Source of the DNA: Purshia tridentata
Lineage: Eukaryota > Streptophyta > Magnoliopsida > Rosales > Rosaceae
Direction: 5' to 3'
NCBI GenBank assembly: GCA_003254885.1
Contig: QANT01001643.1
Location: 1 to 64,000, forward strand
DNA: 64,000 bases
Positions 24,530-36,900 of the stretch are shown here, piece by piece. The notes beneath the pieces are model-generated. The model searched no databases, was not told where the DNA came from, and worked only from the letters and a program-made list of their open reading frames with translations. Position 1 is the stretch's first letter. Each line of letters starts with the position of its first letter. The position numbers and the translations under genes are program-made.

Positions 24530-25435
24530 GTCAACCATATCATGTGACACAATATGAGATGGGGAAAAGGCCTTAGCCAAATCAAAGCTGGCAGCTACAT
24601 ACTTACCATTTAAGGAATGTTGCACCATACCAAAGGGAGGAATGTCAGCAGCTATACCTTTTGCACTAGTCCCTTTGTCCTTCATGCCCATGTGATGTGT
24701 GTTGGGAGTACCAAAAAGCGAAGGCCCCCTATCAGTACTTCTAACCATGTCACCCTCCAATGCACCCATGTGATATTGACAAGAGGGCTGGATGCTTTTG
24801 ACCAGTAGGGAATGGTCCAAACCCCTATTATCTGATAGGTTATTAACCCCTGGATAAGAGGAAGACAAAACGCCCAAAGCAATACCACCATGGCTGGAGC
24901 TTCGAACCAGGGGTGGAATAAGCTCTAGATAGCCCTTAGAGGTAAGCAGCAACCTAGCTGGAGGACCACCACACGGTCTGCTCTCAAGGGGTGAAGAAGG
25001 CCCCACTAGACATGTACCCAAAGGGTGGTCCAAAGTTGTAGCCGCACTTCCACCATCAAAGGCCTTCCCCAAGCAAAATGACTTGGCAGAAGGCTAGAAA
25101 TACCAATGGTAACGTGCTCCTTAACCAAAGAAGGAGAGAAAGCTATGTGGGGTGAGGAAACGCCTAGAAAGTTAAGAGAGGGGGGGAGGTTTAAAGTGGA
25201 AGAGCATGTGCGATCTAAGGTAATTTGGGAAAGGGGGGGTGGAGGGTGATGAGAGAAAGCTGGAGTCGACAACATTTCAAGAGATAAGAGAGGTGGCTTG
25301 AAGGTGGTGGGCATGGTTTAGTTACAGGAGGTGGTGGTGGTGGTGGTTGGGTTTGGGTAGTGAGAAGAAGGGCAGAAATCTAGAGGGAAGGTAGAGCATC
25401 TCTCTCTAACCCACTATCTCAAATTTGACCTTTAA

Positions 25436-28400
25436 TGTGATGTTTTCGTGCATTCCTAACACCCAAAGTGGTTCTTTACGGCTAGCGCGCTAATTAAGAT
25501 ATGAGAAGTGCTTCTCAATGTTTTTCTTGGGAACCGAGCACGTTTTGATACAATTTAGATGAAAGTGGACTGAGTATGCACCAAAATAATGTTTTTGTTA
25601 CTTCTAAACACGAAATGTGCTACTTTAGGATGAGAATGCTTATCCAAGAATGAGAAAGTGGTTCCCCATTTGTTTCTTGTCAACCGAGCACGTTTTCATG
25701 CAACTTCAACCAAATTTGACTAAGTGTGTGCCGAAATGACGTATATTTGCGGTCTTAGCACCTCAAGTGGTTCTTTAGTTCTTGAACGCTAATCAAGACA
25801 TGAGAAAGAGCTTCCTCACGTCTTTCTTGCCAATCGGTAACGTTTTGGTTTAACTTTAATCAAATGGGAGTTAGTGTGCACCGAAATGACATTTTCCTGC
25901 ATTCTTAAGGTCTAAAGTGGTTCTTTAGTGTTAGCACACTAATATCGAGAAATGAGAAAGTGCTTCCTCATGCCTTTCTTGCTAACCAAGAAAGTTTTGG
26001 TGTAATTTGGACGAATTTGAACCCAGTATACACTGAAATAATGTTTTCGTACATTTTGAACACCTAAAGTGGTTCTTTAGGGCTAGCACGCTAATCGAGA
26101 CATGAGAAAGTGCTTCTCAATGTCTTTCATGCCAATTTGGCACTTTTTGATACAATTTAGACGAAAGTGGACTGAGTATGCACCGAAAAGATGTTTTCAT
26201 AATGCTCATCCAAGCATGTGAAAGTGGTTCCCCATGTGTTTCTTGTTAACTGAGCACGTTTTCCTACAACCTCAACCAAATTGGACTACGTATTTGAGTA
26301 TTCTTAGTGCCTAAAGTGGTTCTTTAGGGCTTGAAGCTAATCAAGACACAAGAAAGTGCTTCCCGACGTCTTTCTTGCCAACTGGGAACGTTGTGGTTTA
26401 ACTTTAATCAAATGGGACTTAGTTTGCACCGAAATAACATTTTCGTGTATTCTTAGGGCATAAAGTGGTTCTTTAGGGTTAGCACGCTAATATTGAGACA
26501 TGAGAAAGTGCTTCCTCATGTCTTTCCTGCCAACCAAGAAAGTTTTGGTGCAATTTAGATGAATTTGGACCCAGTATGCACCGACATGATGTTTTTGTGC
26601 ATTTGCAGCAACAAAAGTGGTTCTTTAGGGCTATCACGCTAATCGACATGAGAAAGTGCATCTCAATGTCTTTCTTGCCAATCGAGCACGTTTTGATGCA
26701 ATTTAGAGAAGGTGGACTGAGTATGCATTGAAATGATGTTTTTTTTACTTCTAAACATGAAATGCACTTGTACAGGGCGAGATTGCCCATCCAAGCATGA
26801 GAAAAGTGCTTCCCCATGTCTTTCTTGTCAACCGAGCACGTTTTCATGCAACTTCAACCAAATTGGACTAAATGTGCACCGAAATTATGTATTCGTGCTT
26901 TCTTAGAGCCTAAAATGGTTCTTTAGGGCTTGAACACTAATCTAGTAACGAAAAAGTGCTTCCCCACGACTTTCTTGCCAACCGTGAACATTTTGGTTTA
27001 ACTTTAATCAAATTGGAATTAATGTGCACCGAAATGACATTTTCGTACATTCTTAGGGCTTAAAGTAAGTGATTCTTTAGGGTTAGCATGCTAATATCAA
27101 CACATGAGAAAGTGTTTCCTCATGTTTTTCTTGCGAACCAAGAAAGTTTTGGTGCAATTTGGACGAATTTGGACCCAGTATGCACCAAATGATGTTTTCG
27201 TAACTTCTAAGCATGAAATGTGCCTCCTTAGGGCGAGAATGCACATCCAAGTGTGCAAAAGTGCTTCCCCGCATCTTTCTTGTCAACCAAGCAAGTTTTC
27301 GTGCAACTTGAACCAAATTAGACTAAGTGTGCACCAAAATGACGTATTCGTGCATTCTTAGCACCTAAAGTGGTTGTTTAGGGCTTGAACGCTAATCGAG
27401 ACACGAGAAAGTGCTTCCCCACGTCTTTTTTGCCAACCATGAACGTTTTGGTTTAACTTAAATAAAATTACACTTAGTGTGCACCGAAATGACGTTTTCG
27501 TGCAATCTTAGGTACTAAAGTGGTTCTTTAGGGTTAGCACGCTAATATCGAGACGTGAGAAAGTGTTTCCTCATGTTTTTCTTGCAAACCAAGAAAGTTT
27601 TGGTGCAATTTGGACAAATTTGGACCCAGTATGCATCAAAATGATATTTTTGTGCATTCCTCACACCTAAAGTCGCTCTTTAGGGCTAGCATGCTAATGA
27701 AGATATGAGAATGTGCTTCTCAATATCTTTCTTACCAACCGCGCACGTTTTGATACAATGTAGACAAAAGTCGACTGAGTATGCACCAAAATGATGTTTT
27801 CGTTACTTCTAAACACGAAATGTGCTTCTTTAGGACGAGAATGCTCATCCAAGCATGAGAAAGTGGTTCCCCATTTGTTTCTTGTCAACCGAGCACGTTT
27901 TCGTGCAACTTCAACCAAATTGGACTAAGTGTCTACCGAAATGACGTATATTTGCGTTCTTAGCGCCTCAAGTGGTTCTTTAGTTCTTGAAGGCTAATAG
28001 AGACACGAGAAAGTGCTTTCTCACGTCTTTCTTGCCAACCAGTAACGTTTTGGTTTAACTTTAATGAAATGGGAGTTAGTGTGCACCGAAACGACGTTTT
28101 CCTGCATTCGTAGGGTCTAAAGTGGTTCTTTAGTGTTAGCACACTAATATCGAGAAATGAGAAAGTGCTTTCTCATGTCTTTCTTGCCAACCAAGAAAGT
28201 TTTGGTGTAATTTGGACGAATTTGAACCTAGTATGCACCGAAATGATGTTTTCGTGCATTCCTAACAATGAAAGTGGTTCTTTAGGGCTAGCACGCTAAT
28301 CGACATGAGAAAGTGCTTCTCAATGGCTTACTTGCGAATCGAGCACGTTTTGATACAATTTAGATGAAAGTGGACTGAGTATGCACCGAAATGATGTTTT

Positions 28401-31400
28401 CGTAACTTCTAAACATGAAATGTGCTTCTTTAGGGCGAGAATGCTCATCCAAGCATGCGAAAGTGGTTCCTCATGTGTTTCTTGTTAACTGAGCACGTTT
28501 TCCTGCAACCTCAACCAAATTGGACTAAGTATTCGAGCATTCTTCGCACCCATAGTGGTTCTTTAGGGCTTGAACGCTAATTGAGACACAAGAAAGTGCT
28601 TCCCCACGTCTTTCTTGCCAACCGGGAACATTGTGGTTTAACTTTAATCAAATGGGAATTAGTGTGCGCCGAAACAAAGTTTTCGTGCATTCTTAGGGCC
28701 TAAAGTGGTTCTTTAGGATTAGCACGCTAAAATTGAGACATGTGAAAGTGCTTCCTCATGTCTTTCTTGCCAACCGAGAAAGTTTTGGTGCAATTTGAAC
28801 AAATTTGGACCTAGTATGCACTGAAATAATGTTTTCGTGCATTTCTAACAACGAAAGTGGTTCTTTAGGGCTAGCATGCTAATCGACATGAGAAAGTGCT
28901 TCTCAATGTCTTTCTTGCCAATCGAGCACGTTTTGATGCAATTTAAAGAAGGTGGACTGAGTATGCACTGAAATGATGTTTTCGTTACTTCTAAACATGA
29001 AATGCGCTTCTATAGGGCGAGAATACCCATCCAAGCGTGAGAAAGTGCTTCCCCACATCTTTCTTGTCAACCGAGCACGTTTTCGTGCAACTTCAACCAA
29101 ATTGGACTAATGTGCATCGAAATGACGTATTCGTGCGTTCTTAGCACCTAAAGTGGCTCTTTAGGGCTTGAATGCTAATCGAGACTTGAGAAAGTGCTTC
29201 CCCACTTCTTTCTTGCCAACTGTGAAAATTTTGGTGTAACTTTAATCAAATTGGACTTAGTGTGCACCGAAATGCTGGTTTCGTGCATTCTTAGGGCCTA
29301 AAGTGGTTCTTTAGGGTTAGCACGCTACTATCAAGACATGAGAAAGTGTTTCCTCATGTCTTTCTTGCGAACCAAGAAAGTTTTGGTGCAATTTGGACGA
29401 ATTTGGACCCAGTATGCACCAGAATGCTGTTTTCATACATTCCTCACACCTAAAGTAGTTCTTTTGGGCCAGCACGCTAATCGAGATATATGAATGTGCT
29501 TCTCAAAGTCTTTATTGCCAACTGGGTACGATTTCATACAATGAAGACAAATGTGGATAGAATATACAATGAAATGATGTTTTCGTAACTTCTAAGCGTA
29601 AAATGTGCCTCTTTAGGGCGAGAATGCGCATCCAAGTGTGCGAAAGTGCTTCCCCATGTTTTTCTTGTCAACCGAACACTTTTTCGTGCAACTTTAACCA
29701 AATTGGACTAAGTGTGCACCGAAATGACGTATTCGTGCATTCTTAGCACCTAAAGTGGTTCTTTAGGGCTTGAACGCTAATCGAGACACGAGAAAGTGCT
29801 TCCTCACGTCTTTCTTGCCAACCGTGAATGCTTTGGTTTAACTTTAATCAAATTGGACTTAGTGTGCACCGAAATGACGTTTTCGTGCATTCTTAGGTCC
29901 TAAAGTGGTTCTTTAGGGTTAGCATGCTAATATTGAGACGTGAGAAAGTGTTTCCTCATGTTTTTCTTGCGAACCAAGAAAGTTTTGGTGCAATTTGGAC
30001 GAATTTGGGCCCAGTATGCATCAAAATGATATTTTCGTGCATTCCTCACACCTAAAGTCGTTCTTTAAGGCTAGCATGCTAATCAAGATATGAGAATGTG
30101 CTTCTCAATGTGTTTCTTGCCAACCGTGCACGTTTTGATACAATGTAGACAAAAGCGGATAGAACATGTACCGAAGTGATGTTTTCGTTACTTCTAAATA
30201 TGAAATGTGCTTCTTTAGGGCGAGAATGCTCATCCAAGCATGAAAAAGTGGTTCCCCATGTGTTTTTTCTCAACCGAGCTCGTTTTTGTGCAACTTCAAC
30301 CAAATAGGACTAAGTGTGCACCGAAATGACATATTCATGCATTCTTAGCGCCTAAAGTGGTTCTTTAGGGGTTGAACGAGACACGAGAAAGTGCTTTCCC
30401 ATGTCTTTCTTGCCAACCGGGAACGTTTTAGTTTAACTTTAATTAAATTGGACTTAGTGTGCACCGAAATGATGTTTTCGTGCATTCTTAGGGCCTAAAG
30501 TGGTTCTTTCGGGTTGGCACGCTAATTCAAGACATGAGAAAGTGCTTCCTCATGTCTTTTTTTTTAACCAAGAAAGTTTTGGTGCAATTTGGATGAATTG
30601 GGACCCAATATGCACTGAAATGAAGTTTTTGTGCGTTCCTAACACCTAAAGTGGTTCTCTAGGGCTAGCACGCTAATCGAGATATGAGAAAGTGCTTCTC
30701 AATGTTTTTCTTGGGAACCGGGCATGTTTTGATACAATTTAGATGAAAGTGGACTGAGTATGCATCCAAATGATGTTTTCGTTACTTCTAAACACGAAAT
30801 GTGCTTCCTTAGGGCGAGAATGTTCATCCAAGCATGAGAATGTCGTTCTCTATTTGTTTCTTGTCAACCGAGCATATTTTCGTGCAACTTCAATCATTGG
30901 ACTAAGTTTGTACCGAAATGACGTGTATTTGCATCCTTAGCGGGTAAAGTAGTTCCTTAGTTCTTGAACACTAATCGAGACACGAGAAAGTGCTTCCGCA
31001 CGTCTTTCTTGCCAATCGGTAAAATTTGGGTTTAACTTTAATCAAAAGGTAGTTAGTGTGCATCGAAATGACGTTTTCCTGCATGCTTAGGGTCTAAAGT
31101 GGTTCTTTAGGGTTAGCACATTATTATCAAGACATGAGAAAGTGCTTCCTGATGTCTTTCTTGCCAACCAAGAAACTGTTGGTGCAATTTGGACGGATTT
31201 GGACCCAGTATGAACTGAAACGATGTTTTTGTGCGTTCCTAACACAAAAAATGGCTCTTTTGGGCTAGTACGCTAATCAAGACATGAGAAAGTGCATCTT
31301 AATGTCTTTCTTGCCAATTGGGCATGTTTTGATGCAATTTAGACGAAAGTGGATTGAGTATGCTTCGAAATGTTGTTTTCGTTACTTCTAAACACGAAAT

Positions 31401-33810
31401 GTGCTTCTTTAAGACAAGAATGCTCATCCAAGCATAAGAAAGTACTTCCCCATGTCTTTCATGTCAACCGATAACATTTTGGTGCAACTTTAACCATATT
31501 GCACTCAGTGCGCACCGAAATGACTTTTTCGTTCATTCTTAACACCTAAAGTAGTTCCTTAGGGCTAGCATGCTAATCGAGACATTAGACAGTGCTTCCT
31601 CATCTCTTTCTTGCTAATCGGACTCGTTTTGCTACAATTTGGACCAAGTTAGACTGAGTATGCACCGAAAAGACGTTTTTGTTCTATCCTAACACAAAAT
31701 GTGCTTCTTCGAGGCTAGAACACTAATCCAAGCATCAGAAAATGCATCCCTATGTCGTTCGTGCCAGCCGAGCACATTTAGTTGCAACGTTAGCCAAATT
31801 TGACACAATGTGCACTGAAATGACGTATTCGTGCATTCTTAACACCTAAGGTATTTCATTTGGGCTGAAACGCTAATCCAAATATGAGAAAGTGGTTCCC
31901 CATGTGTTTCTTGCCAACCGAGCATGTTTTCTTACAACTTCAAGCAAATTAGACTAAGTGTGCATCGAAATGACGTATTCGTGCATTCTTAGTGCCTGAA
32001 CCCGCTAATCGAGACACAAGAAAGTGATTCCCCATGTCTTTCTTGCCAACCAGGACCGTATTAGTTTAACTTTAATCAAATTTGATTTAGTTTGCACTGA
32101 AAAGACATTTTCGTGCATTCTCAGGACCTAAAGTGGTTCTTTAGGGTTAGCATGCTGATATCGAGACATGAAAAAATGCTTCCTCATGTCTTCTTGCCAA
32201 GCAAGAAAGTTTTGGTGCAATTTGGACGAATTTGGACTAAGTATGCACTGAACTGATGTTTTCGTGCATTCCTAACACCTAAAGTGGTTCTTTAGGGCTA
32301 GCACGCTAATCGAGATTGAAGAAAGTGGTTCTCAATGTCTTTCATGCCAACTGGGCACGTTTTCATACAATTTAGACGAAAGTAGATTGCGTATCCACCG
32401 AAATGATGTTTTCGTTAATTCTAAACACTAAATGTGGTTCTTCAGGGTGAGAATGCTCATCCAAGTGTAAGAAAGTGGTTCCCCATGTGTTTCTAGTCAA
32501 CATAGCACGTTTTCATGCAACTTCACCCAAATGGACTAAGTGTGTACCGAAATGACGTGTTCGTGCATTCTTAGTGCCTAAAGTGGTTCTTTAACGTTGA
32601 ATGCTAATTGAGACATGCGAAAGTGCTTCCCCACGTCTTTCTTACCAACCGGGAACGTTTTGGTTTAACTTTAATCAAATTGGACTTAGTGTGCCATGAA
32701 ATGACATTTTCGTGCATTCTTAGGACCTAAAGTGGTTCTTTAGGATTAGCATGTTAAAATGGAGACATGAGAAAGTGCTTCCTCATGTCTTTCTTGCCAA
32801 CCAAAAATTTTTGGTGCTATTTGGATAAATTTGGACCCAATATGCACCTAAATGATGTTTTCGTGCATTCCTAACACCTAAAGTGGTTCTTTAGGGCTAG
32901 CACGCTAATCGAGACATGAGAAAGTACTTCTTAATGTCTTTCTTACCAACCGGGCACTTTTTGATGCAATTTAGACGAATGTGGATGAGAATGCACCGAA
33001 ATGATGTTTTCGTTACTTCTAAACATGAAATGTGCTTCTTTAGGGTGAGAATGCTCATCCAGGTGTGAGAAAGTGCTTCCTCATGTCTTTCTTGTCAACC
33101 GATAACAGTTTGGTGCAACTTTATCAAATTGTATTGAGTACGCACCGAAATGATGTTTTTGTTCATTCTTAGCACCTAAAGTGGTTCCTTAGGGCTAGTA
33201 TGCTAATCGAGACATAAGAGAGTGCTTCCTCATTCCTTTCTTGCCAACCGGGCCCGTTTTAGTACAATTTGGACCAAGTTAGATCGACTATGCACCGAAA
33301 AGGCGTTTTTGTTCTATCCTAACACGAAATGTGCTTCTTCGAGGCTAGAACGCTAATCCAAGCACGAGAAAATGCATTCCTATGTCGTTCGTGCCAATCC
33401 AGCTCGTTTAGTTGCAACTTTAGCCAAATTTGACTCAATGTGCACTGAAATGACGTATTCATGCATTCTTAACACCTAAGGTAGTTCGTTAGGGCTAGAA
33501 CACTAATCCAAACATAAGAAAGTGGTTCGCCATGTTTTTCTTGTCAACCGAGCACGTTTTCGTGCAACATCAACCAAATTGGGCAAGGTATGCACTGAAA
33601 TGACATATTCGTACATTCTTAGGGCCTAAAGTGGTTCTTTAGGGCTTGAACGCTAATCGAGACACGTGAAACAGCTTCCCCATGTCTTTCTTGCCAATCG
33701 GGAACGTTTTGGTTTAACTTTAATGAAATTGGACTTACTGAGGATCAAAATGATGTTTTCGTGCATTCTTAGGTCCTAAAGTGGTTCTTTTGGGTTAACA
33801 CGCTGATATC
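25436..33810 (+). repeat. 150-bp satellite, block 5 (4-mer units, then larger units)
   Basis: The longest unbroken satellite block, 8.4 kb. Up to about 31.5 kb the order is four subtypes: C (AAGAAAGTTTTGGTGCAATT), D (TTTTGATGCAATTTAGA), A (TTTTCGTGCAACTTCAACC), B (GTTTAACTTTAATC). From about 31560 new subtypes appear: F (GACATTAGAGAGTGCTTCCTC) and G (AAAGTGCATCCCTATGTC, TTTAGTTGCAACGTTAGCC). Some monomers have lost segments, for example near 26200 and 30380. Confidence 0.95.
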
Positions 33811-33965
33811 TTTTTTCTGTAAATAAATGAATCAGTAGCAAGAAATGGAACTACAAAATACAAAAGGCATACCCCAGGAAAGAAAACACCCTACACACAC
33901 GAGACAGACCAAAACACAACAACGAGCCAACCAAGCCAAAACAACTACAAACAAAGCAAGCCAAA
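33811..33965 (-). mobile_element. Short poly(A) retro-insert (LINE 3' end or SINE-like), 155 bp
   Basis: Inserted in a monomer between two near-copies of its own target: CACGCTGATATC (33799-33810) and CATGCTGATGTC (33966-33977), 10 of 12 bases alike. The + strand starts TTTTTT, so the insert ends in a short poly(A) on the - strand, preceded by ATTTATTTACAG. A poly(A) end plus a long target duplication is the mark of target-primed retroposition. No tRNA-like box was recognised, so a 5'-truncated LINE end is as likely as a SINE. Confidence 0.7.
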
Positions 33966-36900
33966 CATGCTGATGTCGAGACATGAGAAAGTGCTTCCTC
34001 ATGTCTTTCTTGCCAACCAAAAAAGTTTTGGTGTAATTTGGAAGAATTTGGACCCAGTCTCCGAAATGATGTTTTCGTGCATTCCTAACACTTAAAGTGG
34101 TTCTTTAGGGCTAGCACGCCAATCGAGACATGAGAAAGTGCTTCTCAATGTTATTCTTCCCAACTGGGCACGTTTTGATGCAATTTAGACGAAAGTGGGC
34201 TGAGTATGCACCGAAATAACGTGTTCGTTACTTGTAAACACGAAATGTGCTTCTTTAGAGCGAGAATGCTCATCCAATCGAGCGCGTTTAGCTGCAACAT
34301 TAGCCAAATTTAACACAACGTGCACCAAAATGACGTATTCATACATTCGTAACACCTATGTACTTCATTGGTGCTGGACTGCTAATCTAAACATGAGAAT
34401 GTGGTTCCCCATGTGTTTCTTGTCAATCGAGCATGTTTTCATGCAACTTCAACCAAATGGGACTAAGTGTGCACCGAAATGATGTATTCATGCATTCTTA
34501 GCGCCTAAAGTGGTTCTTTAGGGATTGAATACTAATCAAGACACAAGAAAGTGCTTCCCCACGTCTTTCTTGCCAACCGGGAATGTTTTGGTTTAACTTT
34601 AATCAAATTGGGCTTACTATGCACCAAAATGACGTTTTCGTGCATTCTTAGGGCCTAAAGTGGTTCTTTAGGGTTAGCATGCTAATATCGAGACGTAAGA
34701 AAGTGCTTCCTCATGTCTTTCTTCCCAACCAAGAAATTGTTGGAGCAATTTAGACCCAGTCTGCACTGAAATGATGTATTTGTGCATTGCTAACACCTAA
34801 AGTGGTTCTTTGGGGCTAGGATGCTAATCGAGACATTTGAAAGTGCTTGGCAATTTCTTTCTTGCCAAGATGTTTTGATGAAATTTAGACGAAAGTGGAC
34901 TAAGTATGCACCGAAAGGATGTTTTCGTTACTTCTAAACACGAAATGTGTTTCTTTAGGGCAAGAATGCTCATCCAAGCGTGAGAAAATGCTTCCCCATG
35001 GCTTTCTTGTCAACCGATGACGTTTTGGTGCAACTTTAACCAAATTGTACTGAGTGCGCACCGAAATGGCTTTTTTGTTTATTCTTAATACCTAAAGTGG
35101 TTCTTTAGGGTTATCGCACTAATCAAGACATTAGAGAGTATTTCCTCATCTCTTTCTTGCCAACCGGGCACGTTTTGGTGCAATTTGGGCCAAGTTAGAC
35201 CGAGTATGCACCAAAAAGGTGTTTTTGTTCTATCCTCACACGAAATGTGCTTCGTTGAGGTTGGAACGCTAATCCTAGCATGAGAAAGTGCATCCCTATG
35301 TCTTTCTTGCCAACCGAGCACGTGTAGTTGCATTGTTAGCCAAATTTCACTCAATGTGCACTAAAATGCTGTATTCATGCATTGCTAACACCTAAGGTAG
35401 TTCATTTGGGCTAGAACACTAATCCAAACATGAGAAAGTGGTTCCCCATGTGTTTCTTGTCAACCGAGCACGTTTTCGTGCGACTTCAACCAAATTGAAC
35501 TAAGTGTGCACCAAAATGACGTATTCGTGCATTCTTAGGGCCTAAAGTGGTTCTTTAGGGCTAGCACACTAATCGAGACATGAGAAACTGCTTCTCAATA
35601 TCTTTCTTGCCAACTGAGCACATTTTGATGCAATTTAGACGAAAGTGGATTGAGTATGCACTGAAATGATGTTTCATTACTTCTAACCACGAAATGTGCT
35701 TCTTCAGGGCAAGAATGCTCATCCAAGCGTGAGAAAGTGCTTCCCCATGTCTTTCGTGTCAACTGATAATGTTTTAGTGTAGTTTTAACCATATTATACT
35801 GAGTGCGCACTGAAACGACGTTTTCGTTCATTCTCAACACCTAAAGTGATTCCTTAGGGCTAGCATGCTAATCGAGACAGTAGAGAGTGCTTCCTCATCT
35901 CTTTCTTGCCAACTGGGCACGTTTTGGTACAATTTGTACCAAGTAAGACCGAGTATGCACCAAAAAGGTGTTTTTGTGATTTCCTAACACGAAATGTGCT
36001 TCTTCAAGGCTGAAACGCTAATCCAAGCATGAGAAAGTGCATCCCTTTGTCTTTCGTGCGAACTGAGCGCATTTAGTTGCAACATTAGCCAAATTTGGCT
36101 CAATGTGCATTGAAATGATGTATTCGTGCATTCTTAACACATAAGGCAGTTCATTTGTGCTAAAGCGCTAGTCCAAACATGAGAAAGTGGTTTCCCACTT
36201 GTTTCTTGTCAACCGACCCAGTTTTCATGCAACTTCAACCAAATTGCAGTAAGTGTGCACTGAAATGACGTATTCGTGCAATCTTAGGTGCCTTCCTAAC
36301 ACCTAAAGTGGTTGTTTAGGGCTAGCACGCTAATCGAGACATGAGAAAGTGCTTCTCCATCTCTTTCATGCCAACCAGACACGTTTTTATACAATTTAGA
36401 TGAAGTGGATTGAGTATGCACCTAAATGATGTTTTCGTTACTTCTAAACATCAATTGTGCTTCTTTAGGGCCAGAATGCTCATCCAATTGTGAGAAAGTG
36501 GTTCCTCATGAGTTTCTTGTCAATCGAGCACGTTTTCATGCAACTTCAATCAAATTGGACTAAGTGTGCACCGAAATGACGTATTTGTACATTCTTAGAG
36601 CCTAAAGTGTTTTTTTAGGGCTTGAACGCTAATCGAGACACGAGCAAGTGCTTCCCCTAGTCTTTCTTGCCAACCGGGAACGCTTTGGCTTAACTTTAAT
36701 CTAATTGGACTTAGTTTGCACCGAAATGATGTTTTTGTGCATTCTTAGGGCCCAAAGTGGTTCTTTAGGGTTAGTACCCTAATATTGAGACATGAGAAAG
36801 CGCTTCTTTAGGTCTTTCGTGCCAACCAAGAAAGTTTTACTGCAATTTGGACCCAGTATGCACCAAAATGATGTTTTCGTGTATTCCTAACACCTAAAGT

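Larger units (their letters stand above)
21471..25314 (-). pseudogene. LINE ORF1 remnant (DUF4283-like, CCHC knuckle), split by an LTR
   Basis: The probable ATG is at 25314 (MPTTFKPPLLSLEMLS). The first third is low-complexity and runs to 24535, with a frame change near 25070. The solo LTR at 22759-24529 then interrupts it, and the sequence resumes with DFQISKKEHAYCPKDQ, with another frame change near 22600. The remainder (22595-21471) carries a DUF4283-like RNA-binding region (GYMLGKKLPFYVVKNIAHRV, GPWLFARQSLFLKRWKPG, IPLWAKFYNVPHEFLTERGL) and a CCHC knuckle CTLCNSFGHFIGSC, then a linker and a Lys-rich tail (KKKHKKHKNKSGKKGK). In plant L1 elements this protein binds the LINE RNA. Domain assignment is by motif recognition. 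Confidence 0.8.
19607..25435 (-). mobile_element. L1-type LINE, 3'-truncated, interrupted by a solo LTR
   Basis: A plant L1-like non-LTR retrotransposon. In reading direction: 5' leader (about 25435-25315, with a short ACC-repeat), ORF1 (25314 to 21471, split by the LTR at 22759-24529), then ORF2 with endonuclease (to about 20570) and reverse transcriptase (to 19607). It stops inside the RT domain exactly where the LTR fragment ends, so the RT end, the C-terminal region, 3' UTR and poly(A) are missing. The loss on the 3' side is unusual: LINEs normally lose their 5' end, so a later deletion or rearrangement removed it. Several frameshifts show that it is dead. The 5' boundary with satellite near 25435 is approximate. 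Confidence 0.85.
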
